A stretch of DNA of 64,000 nucleotides, from positions 496,027,106 to 496,091,105 of the forward strand of contig NC_133328.1 in the NCBI RefSeq assembly GCF_042186555.1. The letters run 5' to 3'. The notes beneath the pieces were generated by a model. That model was given only the letters and a program-made list of their open reading frames with translations. It did not search any database and had not been told where the DNA came from. Both the position numbers and the translations under genes were made by a program. The stretch is from Aquarana catesbeiana. Taxonomy: Eukaryota; Chordata; Amphibia; Anura; Ranidae. Shown piece after piece: positions 47,351-57,406 of the stretch (position 1 is its first letter; every line of letters begins with the position of its first letter).

Positions 47351-48266
47351 TACCGCTTCCGGACGGCCCCACATACTTTTACTGTGGCAGGGCAGTCCGT
47401 TAGCGCGAAATCACATACAGATACGTCACGGCTTCTTCTGGGTCTGGGGCAAACGCGCATGCCACCGCCGACCCGCTGTGATTGGACACAGCAGGAGCCA
47501 ATCAGTGGGTCCGGCGGACCCAAAGTTTGCCTGCGATCTCTCCCGAGAGAGGAAGAACGGCGGTCTGCCTATGTAAACAAAGCAGATCGCCGCTCTGTCA
47601 GAGGGGAAGATGGAGATCTTGTGTTTCTGCTAATCAGGAACACAGATCTCTCTCTTCCCACCCCGGTTAAATCATCCCCCGCACAGTTAGCAAGCACTCC
47701 CTAGGAGAAACATTTACACCTTTGATTACCCCTGATGTTAACCCCTTCCCTGCCAGTGTCATTAGTACACTGACAGTGCATTTTGTTAGAACTGATCACT
47801 GTATTGGTGTTACTGGTCCCCAAAACAGATTTGTACGCTGCAATGTCGTTGTCCCACTAAAAATCGCAGATCGCCGCTATTACTAGTAAAAATCTAAATT
47901 CCATAAATATACCCCATAGTTTGTAGACGGGATAACTTTTGTGCAAACCAATCTATATACGATTATTGGGATTTGTTTTACCAAAAACATGTAGCAGAAA
48001 ACATATTGGCATGAAGAAATTTGATTTTTTTTTTTTTTTTTTATTGGATGTGTTTTATAGCAAAAAGTTAAAAAAAAAAAAAAAAAAACGCAGAGGTGAT
48101 CAAATACCACCAGCAGAAAGCTTTATTTGTGGGAAAAAAAGTACAATTTTGTTTGGGTACAGTGTTGCACGAACATGCAAATTCCAGTTAAATTAGCGCA
48201 GTGCCAAATTGCAAAAAATGCTCTGGTCAGGAAGGGGGTGAAAGCTTCCGGGGCTGAAGTGGTTAA
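47351..48266 (+). repeat. TTAA family A repeat
   Basis: Starts CCGCTTCCGGACGGCC and ends GGGGCTGAAGTGG before TTAA (48263-48266). It has the family blocks GGAAGAACGGCGGTCTGCC, CCCTGCCAGTGTCATT and GGTGATCAAATACCACC. The frame 47384-47704 is a reading of the GC-rich left part. Confidence 0.85.
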
Positions 48267-48648
48267 AGGCCATTATTGGGCATAATAGAGAGCTGTATTC
48301 TGGTCATCCTGCCAGTCCTCCTGCTTTCCTGTTTCAAACTGACCAAGCTAGGGCACGGTTCTTAATTGAGAAACATTAGTGTACTGCTGTGTCTCTGCCT
48401 CCTTCTTACACATCCTCCTGCCCAGCTCTCAGTTTTTTTTTTTTTTGCCTCAACGTTTTATAGTGGACTGTGTCTGTTTTCTGTTCAAGCTGCTGCTGTC
48501 CCATCCCCTCTATGGTCACAAGGAGTCTTCATCCCTTGTGCAGAGAACATGATCTCTGAAAACAGAGATCATGTGATCACTTAAAAAGAAAGAAAAAAGT
48601 ATTTAGAATGATATACTGTGTAAGTGTGTGTATATATATGTATATATA

Positions 48649-50316
48649 GTGGATATAAAAAGTCTACACACCCCTTTTAAAATGTCAGGTTTCTGTGATG
48701 TAAAAAAATGAGACAAAGATAAATAATTTCAGAACATTTTTTTCGCATTTTAATGTGACCTATAAATAACTCAATTGAAAAGCAAAGTAAACTATTTTTT
48801 TTTGGGGGGGGAATCACACCCTCTTATAAGTGGGGATGTAGCGGTGTTCAGAATTAAGCAATCACATTCAAACTCGTGTTATCTAGGAGTCTATACACAC
48901 CTGCCATCATTTAAAATGCCTCTGATTAACCCCAAATAAAGTTCAGCACTTCTAGTAGGTCTTTCCTGACATTTTCTTAGTCGCATCCTACAGTAGAAGC
49001 TATGGTCCACTGTGAGAGTTTCCAAAGCATCAAAGGGATCTTATTGTTAAAAGGTATCTGTCAGGAGAAGGATACATAAAAACTTAAAAGGCATTAGATA
49101 TACTATGGAACACACTGAATACAGTAATCATCAAGTGGAGAAAATATGGCACAACAACAGTGACCTTACCAAGAACTGGACTTCCCTCCAAAATTGATGA
49201 GAAGAAAACTGGTCAGGGAGGCTTCCAAGGGGCCTACAGCAACATTAAATGTCCCATATTAATATTATGTTTGGGCTATGAGTAGAGTGGCAAGACGGAA
49301 AGCCTTTTCTTACAAAGAAAAACTTCCAAGCCTGGCTAAATTTTGCAAAAACACATCTTAAGTCTTTCAAAAGCATGTGGGAATATGTGTTATGGTCTGA
49401 TGAAACCAAGGTTGAACTTTTTGGCCATAATTCCAAAAGATGTTTGGCGCAAAAATAACACTGCACATCACCAAAAGAACATCATACCCACTGTGAAGCA
49501 TGGTGGTGGCAGCATCATGCTTTGGGGCTGTTTTTATTCAGCTGGAACAGGAGCCCTAGTTAAGTTAGAAGGAATTATGAACAGTTCCAAATACCAGTCA
49601 ATGGTGGCACAAAACCTTTAGGCTTCTGCTAGAGAGCTGAACATGAAGGGGAACGTCATCTTTCAGCATGACAACGACCCAAAGCATACATCCAAATCAA
49701 CAAAGGAATGGCTACACCAGAAGAAAATTAAAGTTTTCAAATGGCCCAGCCAGAGCCCAGACCTGAATCTGATTGAAAATCTGTGGGGTGATCTGAAGAG
49801 GGCTGTGCACAGGAGATGCCTTCACAATTTGACAGATTTGGAGTGGTTTTGCAAAGAAGAAGAGTGGGCAATTATTGCCAAGTCAAGATATGCCATGCTG
49901 ATAGACTCATACCCAAAAACACTAAGTGCTGTAATAAAATCAAAATGTGCTTCAGCAAAGTATTAGTTTTAAATTGGATGTAAACCCAAATTTATTGTTT
50001 TTTAAATAAGGCTTGCACCTTGTACAGTATTAGATTTCATGTCATCTGTGCCCAGTCTTGCCACAAAGAGTTAATCCAGCTCTGAGCAGTCCTCTTATCT
50101 TTTTTCAGTGAGATAAAAGTGGAAAGACAGAGAAATGGGAGTCCTTTCTTCCCCTTGCTGTGAGTGACAGGTGATTTACATATCTAATGCAGGAGCCTGA
50201 GAGAGACATTCTGTGTACTACAGATCTCCTCCTCCTTTCTTTGTCTCATTTTCTTTTTTTTACATCACAGAAACCTGACATTTTAACAGTGGTGTGTAGA
50301 CTTTTTATTTCCACTG
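48649..50316 (+). mobile_element. Tc1 transposon 2, inactive
   Basis: Inverted ends: GTGGATATAAAAAGTCTACA at the left and GTGTGTAGACTTTTTATTTCC at the right, then AAAATGTCAGGTTTCTGTG in both. It sits between TATATA tracts. An added block at about 49968-50220 (AAATTGGATGTAAACCC start) may be a nested MITE. Confidence 0.88.
49150..49966 (+). pseudogene. Tc1 transposase 2 (broken)
   Basis: Frame 49343-49621 holds KHGGGSIMLWGCFYSAGTGA, and frame 49643-49966 holds NVIFQHDNDPKHTSK (second catalytic aspartate) and WPSQSPDLNLIENLWGDLK (catalytic glutamate). The part with the first aspartate is degenerate near 49400 and the helix-turn-helix is broken. The C-terminal 107 codons are intact. Confidence 0.88.
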
Positions 50317-50319
50317 TGT

Positions 50320-50377
50320 GTGTATATATAGATATATGTATCTATCTATATAGATAGATATATAATGTGTGTGTGTA

Positions 50378-50428
<51 letters not shown>
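50320..50428. repeat. (GT)n/(TA)n microsatellite
   Basis: TATATAGATA, GTGTGTGTATG and about 27 TA units up to the LTR start. Related tracts lie at 48629-48646, 55266-55291, 57327-57404 and 58716-58786. Confidence 0.95.
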
Positions 50429-50431
<3 letters not shown>

Positions 50432-50960
50432 GGCAGTAGGACCCTGTGCTACCTGGAAGATTGCTGGTTTACGCCAGATTTTGGAGAGAAAGGCACGCTG
50501 ATTGCACAGCTGTGTGCTGGGCTATTTAATTGTGACCTGACTATGGCTCAGGGTTCCACCCAACAGACAGGAAGTCTGTGCATGGGAGTCAGGTGGGCTC
50601 CCATTCCTCTGAGAGGAGTCAGAAGCTGCAGGAGGCAGACGTACTTGGTGACAGAGCAGCAGGAGTAAGCTAGGAGAGAGCTTCACTCTAGGAAACTCTT
50701 TTGGGTCTGAGGAGCAGACCTAAGGCCTAGGCTAAAGGCCGGAATCAGTCATATGGCAAGAATGTACGCCAGGAGGCTAAAGTATTGAGTGTGCAAGATA
50801 CAGTAATGGTGGAACCCCCTGCGTGGGCTACTGATGGCTTTGTGAACTTTTCCGTGCTTTTAAATAAAAGTGGGCTACCAGGCCCTTAAAAATACAGTTG
50901 TGTACTGGAGTACTCACTGACAACGCACCTACCATTTGAGTCTGATACCCCAATCATACA
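50429..50960 (+). repeat. 5' LTR
   Basis: Starts TG and ends CA. It contains TTTTAAATAAAAG near 50858, a likely TATA or poly(A) region. The 3' copy is 54734-55265. Confidence 0.93.
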
Positions 50961-51195
50961 TATGGTGGAGATATTGCTTTGGGCAGATTTGGAAGAGTTC
51001 CAGATCCTCGCATACCAAAAACAGTGAGTAGCAAGAAACTGTGTTTTGCAGCAATGCTGTGAGGAGCGGCTCATGTGAACCAGTGGAGTCTGCATGTGAA
51101 AGTGTGCTGTTTGCAAGTCTTAAAGAGACGGTACGCAAAATTTTCCTGTGTTAAAAGGAACTGTGTTAAAAAGCGTTGTGTGCCTGACTGCAGAG

Positions 51196-52296
51196 ATGGG
51201 GCGGTCAAAGCGCAAAAAGGAAGCGATGTTTGCTGAGATGAGAGACAGAACCTTGTGGCTGGAGGGGTTGTTACCGACAGAACAAGCCCCAGACTGGTGC
51301 AAGATGCATTTGGCCGCACTGGAGCAAAGGAAAAAGGAAAGCAAGCCGTCCTTTAGTGCAAAGAGTGAGCAGATGGGTGCGGTTGTCCATGGCAACAAAG
51401 CAGAAATCCATACAGCTGACTTCATACGGCCTATGCTGCCTTCTGAACATGTTATAGACTTTTTGGATGATTTTGCGATGATTGCTTCCTACAGAGGATG
51501 GCCTAAAAGTCGCTGGGTTGAGTTGGTGCAACCTTTTTTGATGGAGGAGTACCAAGAGGTGTACCGCGGGATGTATCATAACCGAGATGACTACGACAAT
51601 TTCCTAGGAGCAATCCAATCTAGAGAGCGCTGGAAAAGATCAACAGGGAGAAAGTGGTCTCCCATGGCAACCGGAGAAAGTCTGTTTGCAGAAAAGAGGA
51701 GCTACAGCGGAGATGTGGCTCAAATTCTAAATGAAGAGGTTTGTGCAAAAGTGTCTGTTGTCACCCCTGGCAACCGTGAAGGAAATTTTGTTCAGCCTGC
51801 AGGGGGTGATGGAGAGCACAAGAAATCAATGGTTTCAAGTTATGGCTGCTTGTGTGAAGTGGTCAGCCCAGAGAAGAGGGCACCGTATCCAGCATCCTGC
51901 AAGGGGTATGACCATATGTGTAAGTCTGCTGTTACCCCTGGCAACAGAAAACCTGTTTGGCCTGCAGGGGATGTTGGAAAATCCAAGAAAGATGCAATGT
52001 TGCCCTGTGTCCATGTGGGGGCATTAGCTTGTGAGAGCACAGCAAAGAAGGGACAACGCCCTCAATTGAAGCTTTCAACACCTTCCAAATGTAATGGTAA
52101 GACTGTTGCAGTTACAAATGTGAGAGAGACTGGTTATGGGACTATTCCCTGTGAAGTGGGAATAAGTCCAGTGAGAAAAATTGCTTTCAGAGACTTGCAA
52201 GTGAATACCCTGTGTAGTAACAAAGCCCAGTTTGAAGCTGAACCTACAGCAAGCTTGAGGACTGGTGGACTTGTCTTCAGGCAGTGTATTGTTTAG
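51196..52296 (+). CDS. gag-like ORF of the LTR element
   Basis: The ATG at 51196 begins MGRSKRKKEAMFAEMRD, a basic start. The frame is open upstream to 51148 but has no earlier ATG. Residues about 75-145 read DFIRPMLPSEHVIDFLDDF, then YRGWPKSRWVELVQPFL and YRGM...RDDYDNFLGAI. This matches the capsid fold of Ty3/gypsy gag proteins, the group from which SCAN domains derive (GWP-xxxW, then a DY motif). No CCHC knuckle is seen. The rest is low in recognisable structure and has TPGNR-type repeats (residues about 190 and 250). It stops at 52296, overlapping the next ORF by 38 nt. It would form the particle around the element RNA. The gag assignment is by pattern; function is inferred. Confidence 0.75.
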   Translation: MGRSKRKKEAMFAEMRDRTLWLEGLLPTEQAPDWCKMHLAALEQRKKESKPSFSAKSEQMGAVVHGNKAEIHTADFIRPMLPSEHVIDFLDDFAMIASYRGWPKSRWVELVQPFLMEEYQEVYRGMYHNRDDYDNFLGAIQSRERWKRSTGRKWSPMATGESLFAEKRSYSGDVAQILNEEVCAKVSVVTPGNREGNFVQPAGGDGEHKKSMVSSYGCLCEVVSPEKRAPYPASCKGYDHMCKSAVTPGNRKPVWPAGDVGKSKKDAMLPCVHVGALACESTAKKGQRPQLKLSTPSKCNGKTVAVTNVRETGYGTIPCEVGISPVRKIAFRDLQVNTLCSNKAQFEAEPTASLRTGGLVFRQCIV

Positions 52297-54973
52297 CAGG
52301 AAGACAAGTGGTAAAAATGAAGATATGTTGCTTGCTAATGCAATTAAAAATGTGATATTGCATCCAGAAATGTCAGGGGTGATCACTGAGAAATGTGTGC
52401 CGTTGCCCCTAGCAACCATGGCAGGTGTAGCAGAGGTGTCCCTGGAGACCGCCCAGGAGCTCATGGTGTCTGAGCTCAGAGTTTCCCAGGACAACTGTGT
52501 CGCCGCACCGACTGACAAGTGTGTTTCACATGAGGTGAAAAGCAATGTACTAAATATCCTACAATATCAAACTGATAATGTGATAACACAGCCTATACAA
52601 GGCAGGAAGGTTGATAATGATGATGTTGAAAAGTGTATTACTGACAATGTTGATGGTTTGGTGTCTCCCATGGTAACCACAGGCAGTGCAGCAGAGTTGT
52701 CCCAGGAAATCTCAGGAGGACTCCCTGTGTTGGAGCCGACGGGGCTCCCGGACAGCTCTGATACTGCTCAGGTGGAAAATGATGGGAAAATAGCTCAAAT
52801 GAGGGAGTATGTATTATCACAATCTGATGTGGTTGACAGTGACTGGTGCAGATTGTCTGCTGCTAAACCACTCTGTCCACCTGTGTCTCCATGGGCAGAG
52901 GGAGCCGTACTACAGAGTGCTGATGACTGGAGCACAGACAGGATAGACTGGGATAGTCTCGCCATTAAGGTGATAGCGTGGTGGAAAGAAATTTCTGAAG
53001 GTAATAGTAGGCTGGACACTATTGCTGCTGTGACAAATGGAGAGGCTGCAAAGCCAGTAGACACAGGTGTGTTGGCTGTTGCAGAACTTAACCCCCTCCA
53101 GGCGGAAGGATCGGAAAAGGGCGCATATATAGCAGAAGTTTTGTCCACAGCAAAAGAGATGAGTAATGTTGAGTGTCAGGATGATGGGATAATAGATAGG
53201 GACTTGGAAGGGCTCAGTGTTGCTGAAAATGAGACGATGAGTGTGACACATGCATTTAGCGGTGCTCATGGGGAGCCGCAAGTTTTGTCAGTGGCCTCTG
53301 AGGTGGAAGTCTCTTTGAGTGTCTCGGCCTCTCAAGCCTTAGCAAATGAGCCCCTCCACGTTGTTAGTAAGCGAAAAGTCCCTAGAGTTCTGTGTTTAGA
53401 TGTGGCATGTCTAGAAATAACTGAGATGTTGTTGGAATTGGTGAAAACCTTTCCGCTGTATACCTGCATGTATCCACCACAGATGGGCGACCTGGTACTG
53501 CGTAGTACCAATCAGTGGAGACACGTGGTACAGGCGATGTTAAGCAATGTTGATAAAAATTGGTTACTGCAATGTTGGTTACTTTTGCGGAAAGTGGTCT
53601 CGCAGTTCTCTGCGAGAGTGCTTCCAGCGACAGTTATGTGCGGAAGGCGTTCAGGGGAACTGCTAGAGGAATCAAAAATGATAGACATAGTGGAAGTCTC
53701 TCCGTATGCTGGTGTGATGAGGTGCATTCCTGTTGGTGCGGTCCGAGGTGCAGCTGAGCAGTGGTTGGTACATGGCACTTGTGCTGTCTCACCCGCTAGA
53801 CCTCATGTAAAGGAAGGGCCCGGAAAAGACGCGGCAGTAGTGGGAATTCAATCCATCACTCTCAGGGAGGTGCAGTTTGAGGTACCCGGAGACACTTTGA
53901 CAGGAAATGACAGTGTTGGTAACTGTAATAAAAAAGTGTATGAGAAGCACTGTAGAGCACTGTCAGACAGCTCAGAGGTATTGGTTGAGGTACCAATGGA
54001 CACAGAAATAGTTAAAGAGATTGGTGTGGAAAAATGTGCGTTGGTAGGACAGTCGCTATTGGAGTGTTGGACAACAGGGAGCGATGTGAAACTGCGGGAA
54101 TGTCCCATAGGGAGTAACTGCTTGCCTGTAGATGGTCCCTCCCTAGACACTGTCTTAGCAAACAAGGTGACAAGAGGTCTTGATGATAATAATATTGAGT
54201 TGAATAACCCCTTGTGGAATATTGCTATTGAGGTTAAACAGAAGTATGTGGTGTTGATCTCAGATGATTTGGTTGCCAAGGGTAACCACACAGGGGTCAG
54301 TGAACCTGATAAACGGATGTTGTTGGTTAGTGTTGCATCAGGTAGTGAGAGGGGTCAGTCCCTGACAGATTTCATGGAAGTGGGTCCCCAACAGTCCCAG
54401 GAGAGTAGGTCTGTGGGAGGAAAAAGGAGGATCCCGTGGCCAGAAGGTGGAGGGGATAGAGAGATTAGTGGGAGCCCACGGTTCAGGAAGAAGTGCTGGT
54501 GGAAGCACACCCGGAAGAAGATGTGGGTGGAGTGCCCCTTTAGAGAAAAGGTTGGGCAGATTAGGACTCCTACTGCTGATAGTTGGCACAGAGGTGCCAA
54601 GGTGAAGTGCTGGTGGAAACATACCCGGAAAAAGAAATGGGCCTACGCAGCTAATGGCCATCACAGAGGTGTCCCATCCATGGTGACGGGTTTATGTGTT
54701 CCTCCCTCCGGTTCGAAACAAGGGGGGAGGATATGTGGCAGTAGGACCCTGTGCTACCTGGAAGATTGCTGGTTTACGCCAGATTTTGGAGAGAAAGGCA
54801 CGCTGATTGCACAGCTGTGTGCTGGGCTATTTAATTGTGACCTGACTATGGCTCAGGGTTCCACCCAACAGACAGGAAGTCTGTGCATGGGAGTCAGGTG
54901 GGCTCCCATTCCTCTGAGAGGAGTCAGAAGCTGCAGGAGGCAGACGTACTTGGTGACAGAGCAGCAGGAGTAA
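52265..54973 (+). CDS. Long unclassified ORF of the LTR element
   Basis: About 900 codons open in the +1 frame relative to gag, starting after a stop at 52256-52258 with no ATG at the start (first ATG at 52319). It could be read by frameshifting from gag, or be the same ORF split by an indel. It is rich in V, S, E and D, with scattered WWKE and CWLLL blocks. No protease, RT, integrase or envelope motif is visible, and no signal peptide or membrane span. Near the end KCWWKHTRKK occurs twice about 40 residues apart (54498 and 54608), a basic, possibly nucleic-acid-binding module. The final part runs into the 3' LTR. I do not recognise a family. Confidence 0.6.
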   Translation: MDLSSGSVLFSRKTSGKNEDMLLANAIKNVILHPEMSGVITEKCVPLPLATMAGVAEVSLETAQELMVSELRVSQDNCVAAPTDKCVSHEVKSNVLNILQYQTDNVITQPIQGRKVDNDDVEKCITDNVDGLVSPMVTTGSAAELSQEISGGLPVLEPTGLPDSSDTAQVENDGKIAQMREYVLSQSDVVDSDWCRLSAAKPLCPPVSPWAEGAVLQSADDWSTDRIDWDSLAIKVIAWWKEISEGNSRLDTIAAVTNGEAAKPVDTGVLAVAELNPLQAEGSEKGAYIAEVLSTAKEMSNVECQDDGIIDRDLEGLSVAENETMSVTHAFSGAHGEPQVLSVASEVEVSLSVSASQALANEPLHVVSKRKVPRVLCLDVACLEITEMLLELVKTFPLYTCMYPPQMGDLVLRSTNQWRHVVQAMLSNVDKNWLLQCWLLLRKVVSQFSARVLPATVMCGRRSGELLEESKMIDIVEVSPYAGVMRCIPVGAVRGAAEQWLVHGTCAVSPARPHVKEGPGKDAAVVGIQSITLREVQFEVPGDTLTGNDSVGNCNKKVYEKHCRALSDSSEVLVEVPMDTEIVKEIGVEKCALVGQSLLECWTTGSDVKLRECPIGSNCLPVDGPSLDTVLANKVTRGLDDNNIELNNPLWNIAIEVKQKYVVLISDDLVAKGNHTGVSEPDKRMLLVSVASGSERGQSLTDFMEVGPQQSQESRSVGGKRRIPWPEGGGDREISGSPRFRKKCWWKHTRKKMWVECPFREKVGQIRTPTADSWHRGAKVKCWWKHTRKKKWAYAANGHHRGVPSMVTGLCVPPSGSKQGGRICGSRTLCYLEDCWFTPDFGEKGTLIAQLCAGLFNCDLTMAQGSTQQTGSLCMGVRWAPIPLRGVRSCRRQTYLVTEQQE

Positions 54974-55265
54974 GCTAGGAGAGAGCTTCACTCTAGGAAA
55001 CTCTTTTGGGTCTGAGGAGCAGACCTAAGGCCTAGGCTAAAGGCCGGAATCAGTCATATGGCAAGAATGTACGCCAGGAGGCTAAAGTATTGAGTGTGCA
55101 AGATACAGTAATGGTGGAACCCCCTGCGTGGGCTACTGATGGCTTTGTGAACTTTTCCGTGCTTTTAAATAAAAGTGGGCTACCAGGCCCTTAAAAATAC
55201 AGTTGTGTACTGGAGTACTCACTGACAACGCACCTACCATTTGAGTCTGATACCCCAATCATACA
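54734..55265 (+). repeat. 3' LTR
   Basis: Same 532-bp sequence as the 5' LTR, preceded by the purine tract ending at 54733. The long ORF of the interior runs into it and stops at 54971-54973. Confidence 0.93.
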
Positions 55266-55291
55266 ATATATATATATACACACACACATTA
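55266..55291. repeat. (TA)n(CA)n microsatellite
   Basis: Short TATATATA then CACACACA between the 3' LTR and the next Tc1 element. Confidence 0.9.
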
Positions 55292-55333
55292 TCTCACAAA
55301 AGTGAGTACACCCCTCACATTTTTGTAAATACT

Positions 55334-55837
55334 GTATTTATTGGCGTATAACACTCACTTTTTCACCATGAAAATTGCGTGCAAATAGTGTGTGCGTGTT
55401 ATACGCCACTACTTCAGTTTTAGCTGCCTCGGAGGGGACAGGGAGGGGGGGCAGGACGAGCGCCGTCAGATTACATACAGTGAGAATCTCCTGTTTATTT
55501 GGCAGCCTCTGTAATAGGAACTCCTGTCTCCTGGGCCGCCATTGGACCACTGTTCTGTCTATCATAGGAGATTCTCACTGTATGTAATCTGTCGGCGCTC
55601 GTCCCGCCCCCCTCCCTGTCCCCTCTGGGCTGCAGATGGGCATCGATCAGGCTGTACTGATGGCAATGGTGAGGCTGCATTGATGTGGACTGATCAGGCT
55701 GCATTGATGGCAATGGTGAGGCTGCAGATGGGCACTGACCCTTATTTTACTTCAAAGTTCCTTATTTAAAATTTAAGTTTTTTTCCTGAAACTTCCCTCT
55801 TAAAATGAATGTGCGTGTTATACGCCGATAAATACGG
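55334..55837. mobile_element. Tc1/mariner-type MITE (CTGTATTTATTGGCG ends)
   Basis: The left CTGTATTTATTGGCGTATAA mirrors the right TTATACGCCGATAAATACGG. TA is duplicated on either side. The uninterrupted inverted repeat at the other end of Tc1 transposon 3 (about 57265-57285) shows the empty site GTAAATATTTTATT. The interior has two inverted GC-rich blocks. Confidence 0.88.
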
Positions 55838-56029
55838 TATTTAATTATATCTTTTCATGTGACAACACTGAAGATATTAAACTTTTCTACAATGTAAAGT
55901 ACTGAGTGTACACCTTGTATAACAGTGTCAATTTGCTGTCTCCTCAAGATAACTCAACACACAGCCACTAATGTCTAAACCGCTGACAACAAAAGTGAGT
56001 ACACCCCTAAGTAAAAATGTCCAAATTGG

Positions 56030-56949
56030 GCCCAAAGTGTCAATATTTTGTGTGGCCACCATTATTTTCCAGCACTGCCTTGTCCCTTTTTGAGCATGGA
56101 GTTTACCAGCGCTTCACAGTTTGCCACTGGAGTCCTCTTCCACTCCTCTATGACGACATCACGGAGCTGGTGGATGTTAGAGACCTTGCGCTCCTTCACC
56201 TTGAGGATGCCTCACAGATGCACAGTAGGGTTTAGGTCTGGAGACATGCTTGGCCGGTCCATCACCTTTACCCTCAGCTTCTTTAGCAAGGCAGTGGTTG
56301 TCTTGAGGGGTGTTTGGGGTTGTTATTATGTTGGAATAATGCCCTGTGGCCCAGTCTCCGAAGGGAGGGGATCATGCACTGCTTCAGTATGTCACAGTAC
56401 ATGTTAGCATTCATGGTTCCCTCAATGAACTATAGCTCCCCAGTGTCGGCAGCACTTATGCAGCCCCAGACCATGACACTCCCACCACCATGCTTGACTG
56501 TAGACAAGACACACTTGTCTTTGTACTCCTCACCTGGTTGCCACACACACGCTTGACACCATCTGAACAAAATAAGTTTATCTTGGTCTCATCAGACCAC
56601 AGAACATGGTTCCAGTAATCCATGTCCTTAGTCTGTGGCGTATGGTCTGAGCACTGACAAACTGACCCCCCACCCCCTCTGCGACAATGCTGGCAGCCCT
56701 CAAACGTCTATTTCCCAAAGACAACCTCTGGCTATGATGCTGAGCATGTGCACTCAACTACTTTGGTCGACCATCACAATGCCTGTTCTGAATGGAACCT
56801 GTCCTGTTAAACCGCTGTATGGTCTTGGCCACCGTGCTGCAGCTCAGTTTCAGGGTCTTGGCAATCTTCTTATAGCCTAGGTCATCTTTATGTAGAGCAA
56901 CAATTCTTTTTTTCAGATCCTCAGAGAGTTCTTTGCCATGAGGTGCCAT
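56030..56949 (-). pseudogene. Tc1 transposase 3 (broken)
   Basis: The minus-strand ATG at 56949 begins MAPHGKELSEDLKKRIV, then LGYKKIAKTLKLSCSTVAKT and FNRTGSIQNR. This is the paired-type helix-turn-helix of Tc1 transposases. Further on WSDETKINLF gives the first catalytic aspartate, then the frame breaks repeatedly. The second aspartate and glutamate blocks are no longer clean. Confidence 0.85.
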
Positions 56950-57321
56950 GTTGAACTTCCAGTGACCAGTATGAGAGAGAGAGAGAGTGATAACACCAAC
57001 ATTTAACACACCTGCTCCCCATTCACACCTGAGACCTTGTAACACTAATGAGTCACATGACATTGGGCACGGAAAATGGCTAATTGGGCCCAATTTGGGC
57101 ATTTTCACTTAGGGGTGTACTCACTTTTGTTGCCAGCGTTTTAGACATTAATGGCTGTGTGTTGAGTTATCTTGAGGGGACAACAACTTTTAACTGTTAT
57201 ACACGCTGTACACTCATTACTTTACATTGTAGAAAAGCATAATTTCTTCAGTGTTGTCACATGAAAAGATATAATAAAATATTTACAAAAATGTGAGGAG
57301 GTACTCACTTTTGGCAACATA

Positions 57322-57326
<5 letters not shown>

Positions 57327-57404
<78 letters not shown>
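57327..57404. repeat. (TA)n microsatellite
   Basis: GTGTGTGTA, then more than 25 TA units, then CACACACA. Confidence 0.95.

Positions 57405-57406
<2 letters not shown>

Larger units (their letters stand above)
50429..55265 (+). mobile_element. Complete LTR retrotransposon without visible pol
   Basis: Two 532-bp LTRs (50429-50960 and 54734-55265) begin TGTGGCAGTAGG and end CAATCATACA. By eye they are identical, so insertion was recent. The interior of 3,773 bp holds a gag-like ORF and a long unclassified ORF, and a polypurine tract (AAGGGGGGAGGATA) lies just before the 3' LTR. No protease, RT (YxDD, LPQG), RNase H or integrase motifs are visible. The element is non-autonomous and probably depended on a Ty3/gypsy relative. 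It sits inside TA repeat, so the target duplication cannot be read. Confidence 0.92.
55292..57326 (-). mobile_element. Tc1 transposon 3, antisense, with nested MITE
   Basis: Ends: CAAAAGTGAGTACACCCC at the left and AGTACTCACTTTTGGCAAC (shifted by one base) at the right, both followed inward by a copy of ACATTTTTGTAAATA or its complement. A transposase remnant is on the minus strand. A TA-flanked MITE splits the left inverted repeat. Confidence 0.87.

Noticed and set aside
47384..47704. 106-aa ORF
   Set aside because: It is a reading of the GC-rich left part of a TTAA family A repeat; equivalent frames in other copies are broken.
52265..54973. Host gene with a large single exon
   Set aside because: It lies exactly between two identical LTRs, has no ATG at its start, overlaps gag and runs into the 3' LTR.
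50429..55265. Endogenous retrovirus
   Set aside because: There is no pol or envelope, no envelope-like signal peptide or membrane segment, and the gag pattern is of the Ty3/gypsy type.
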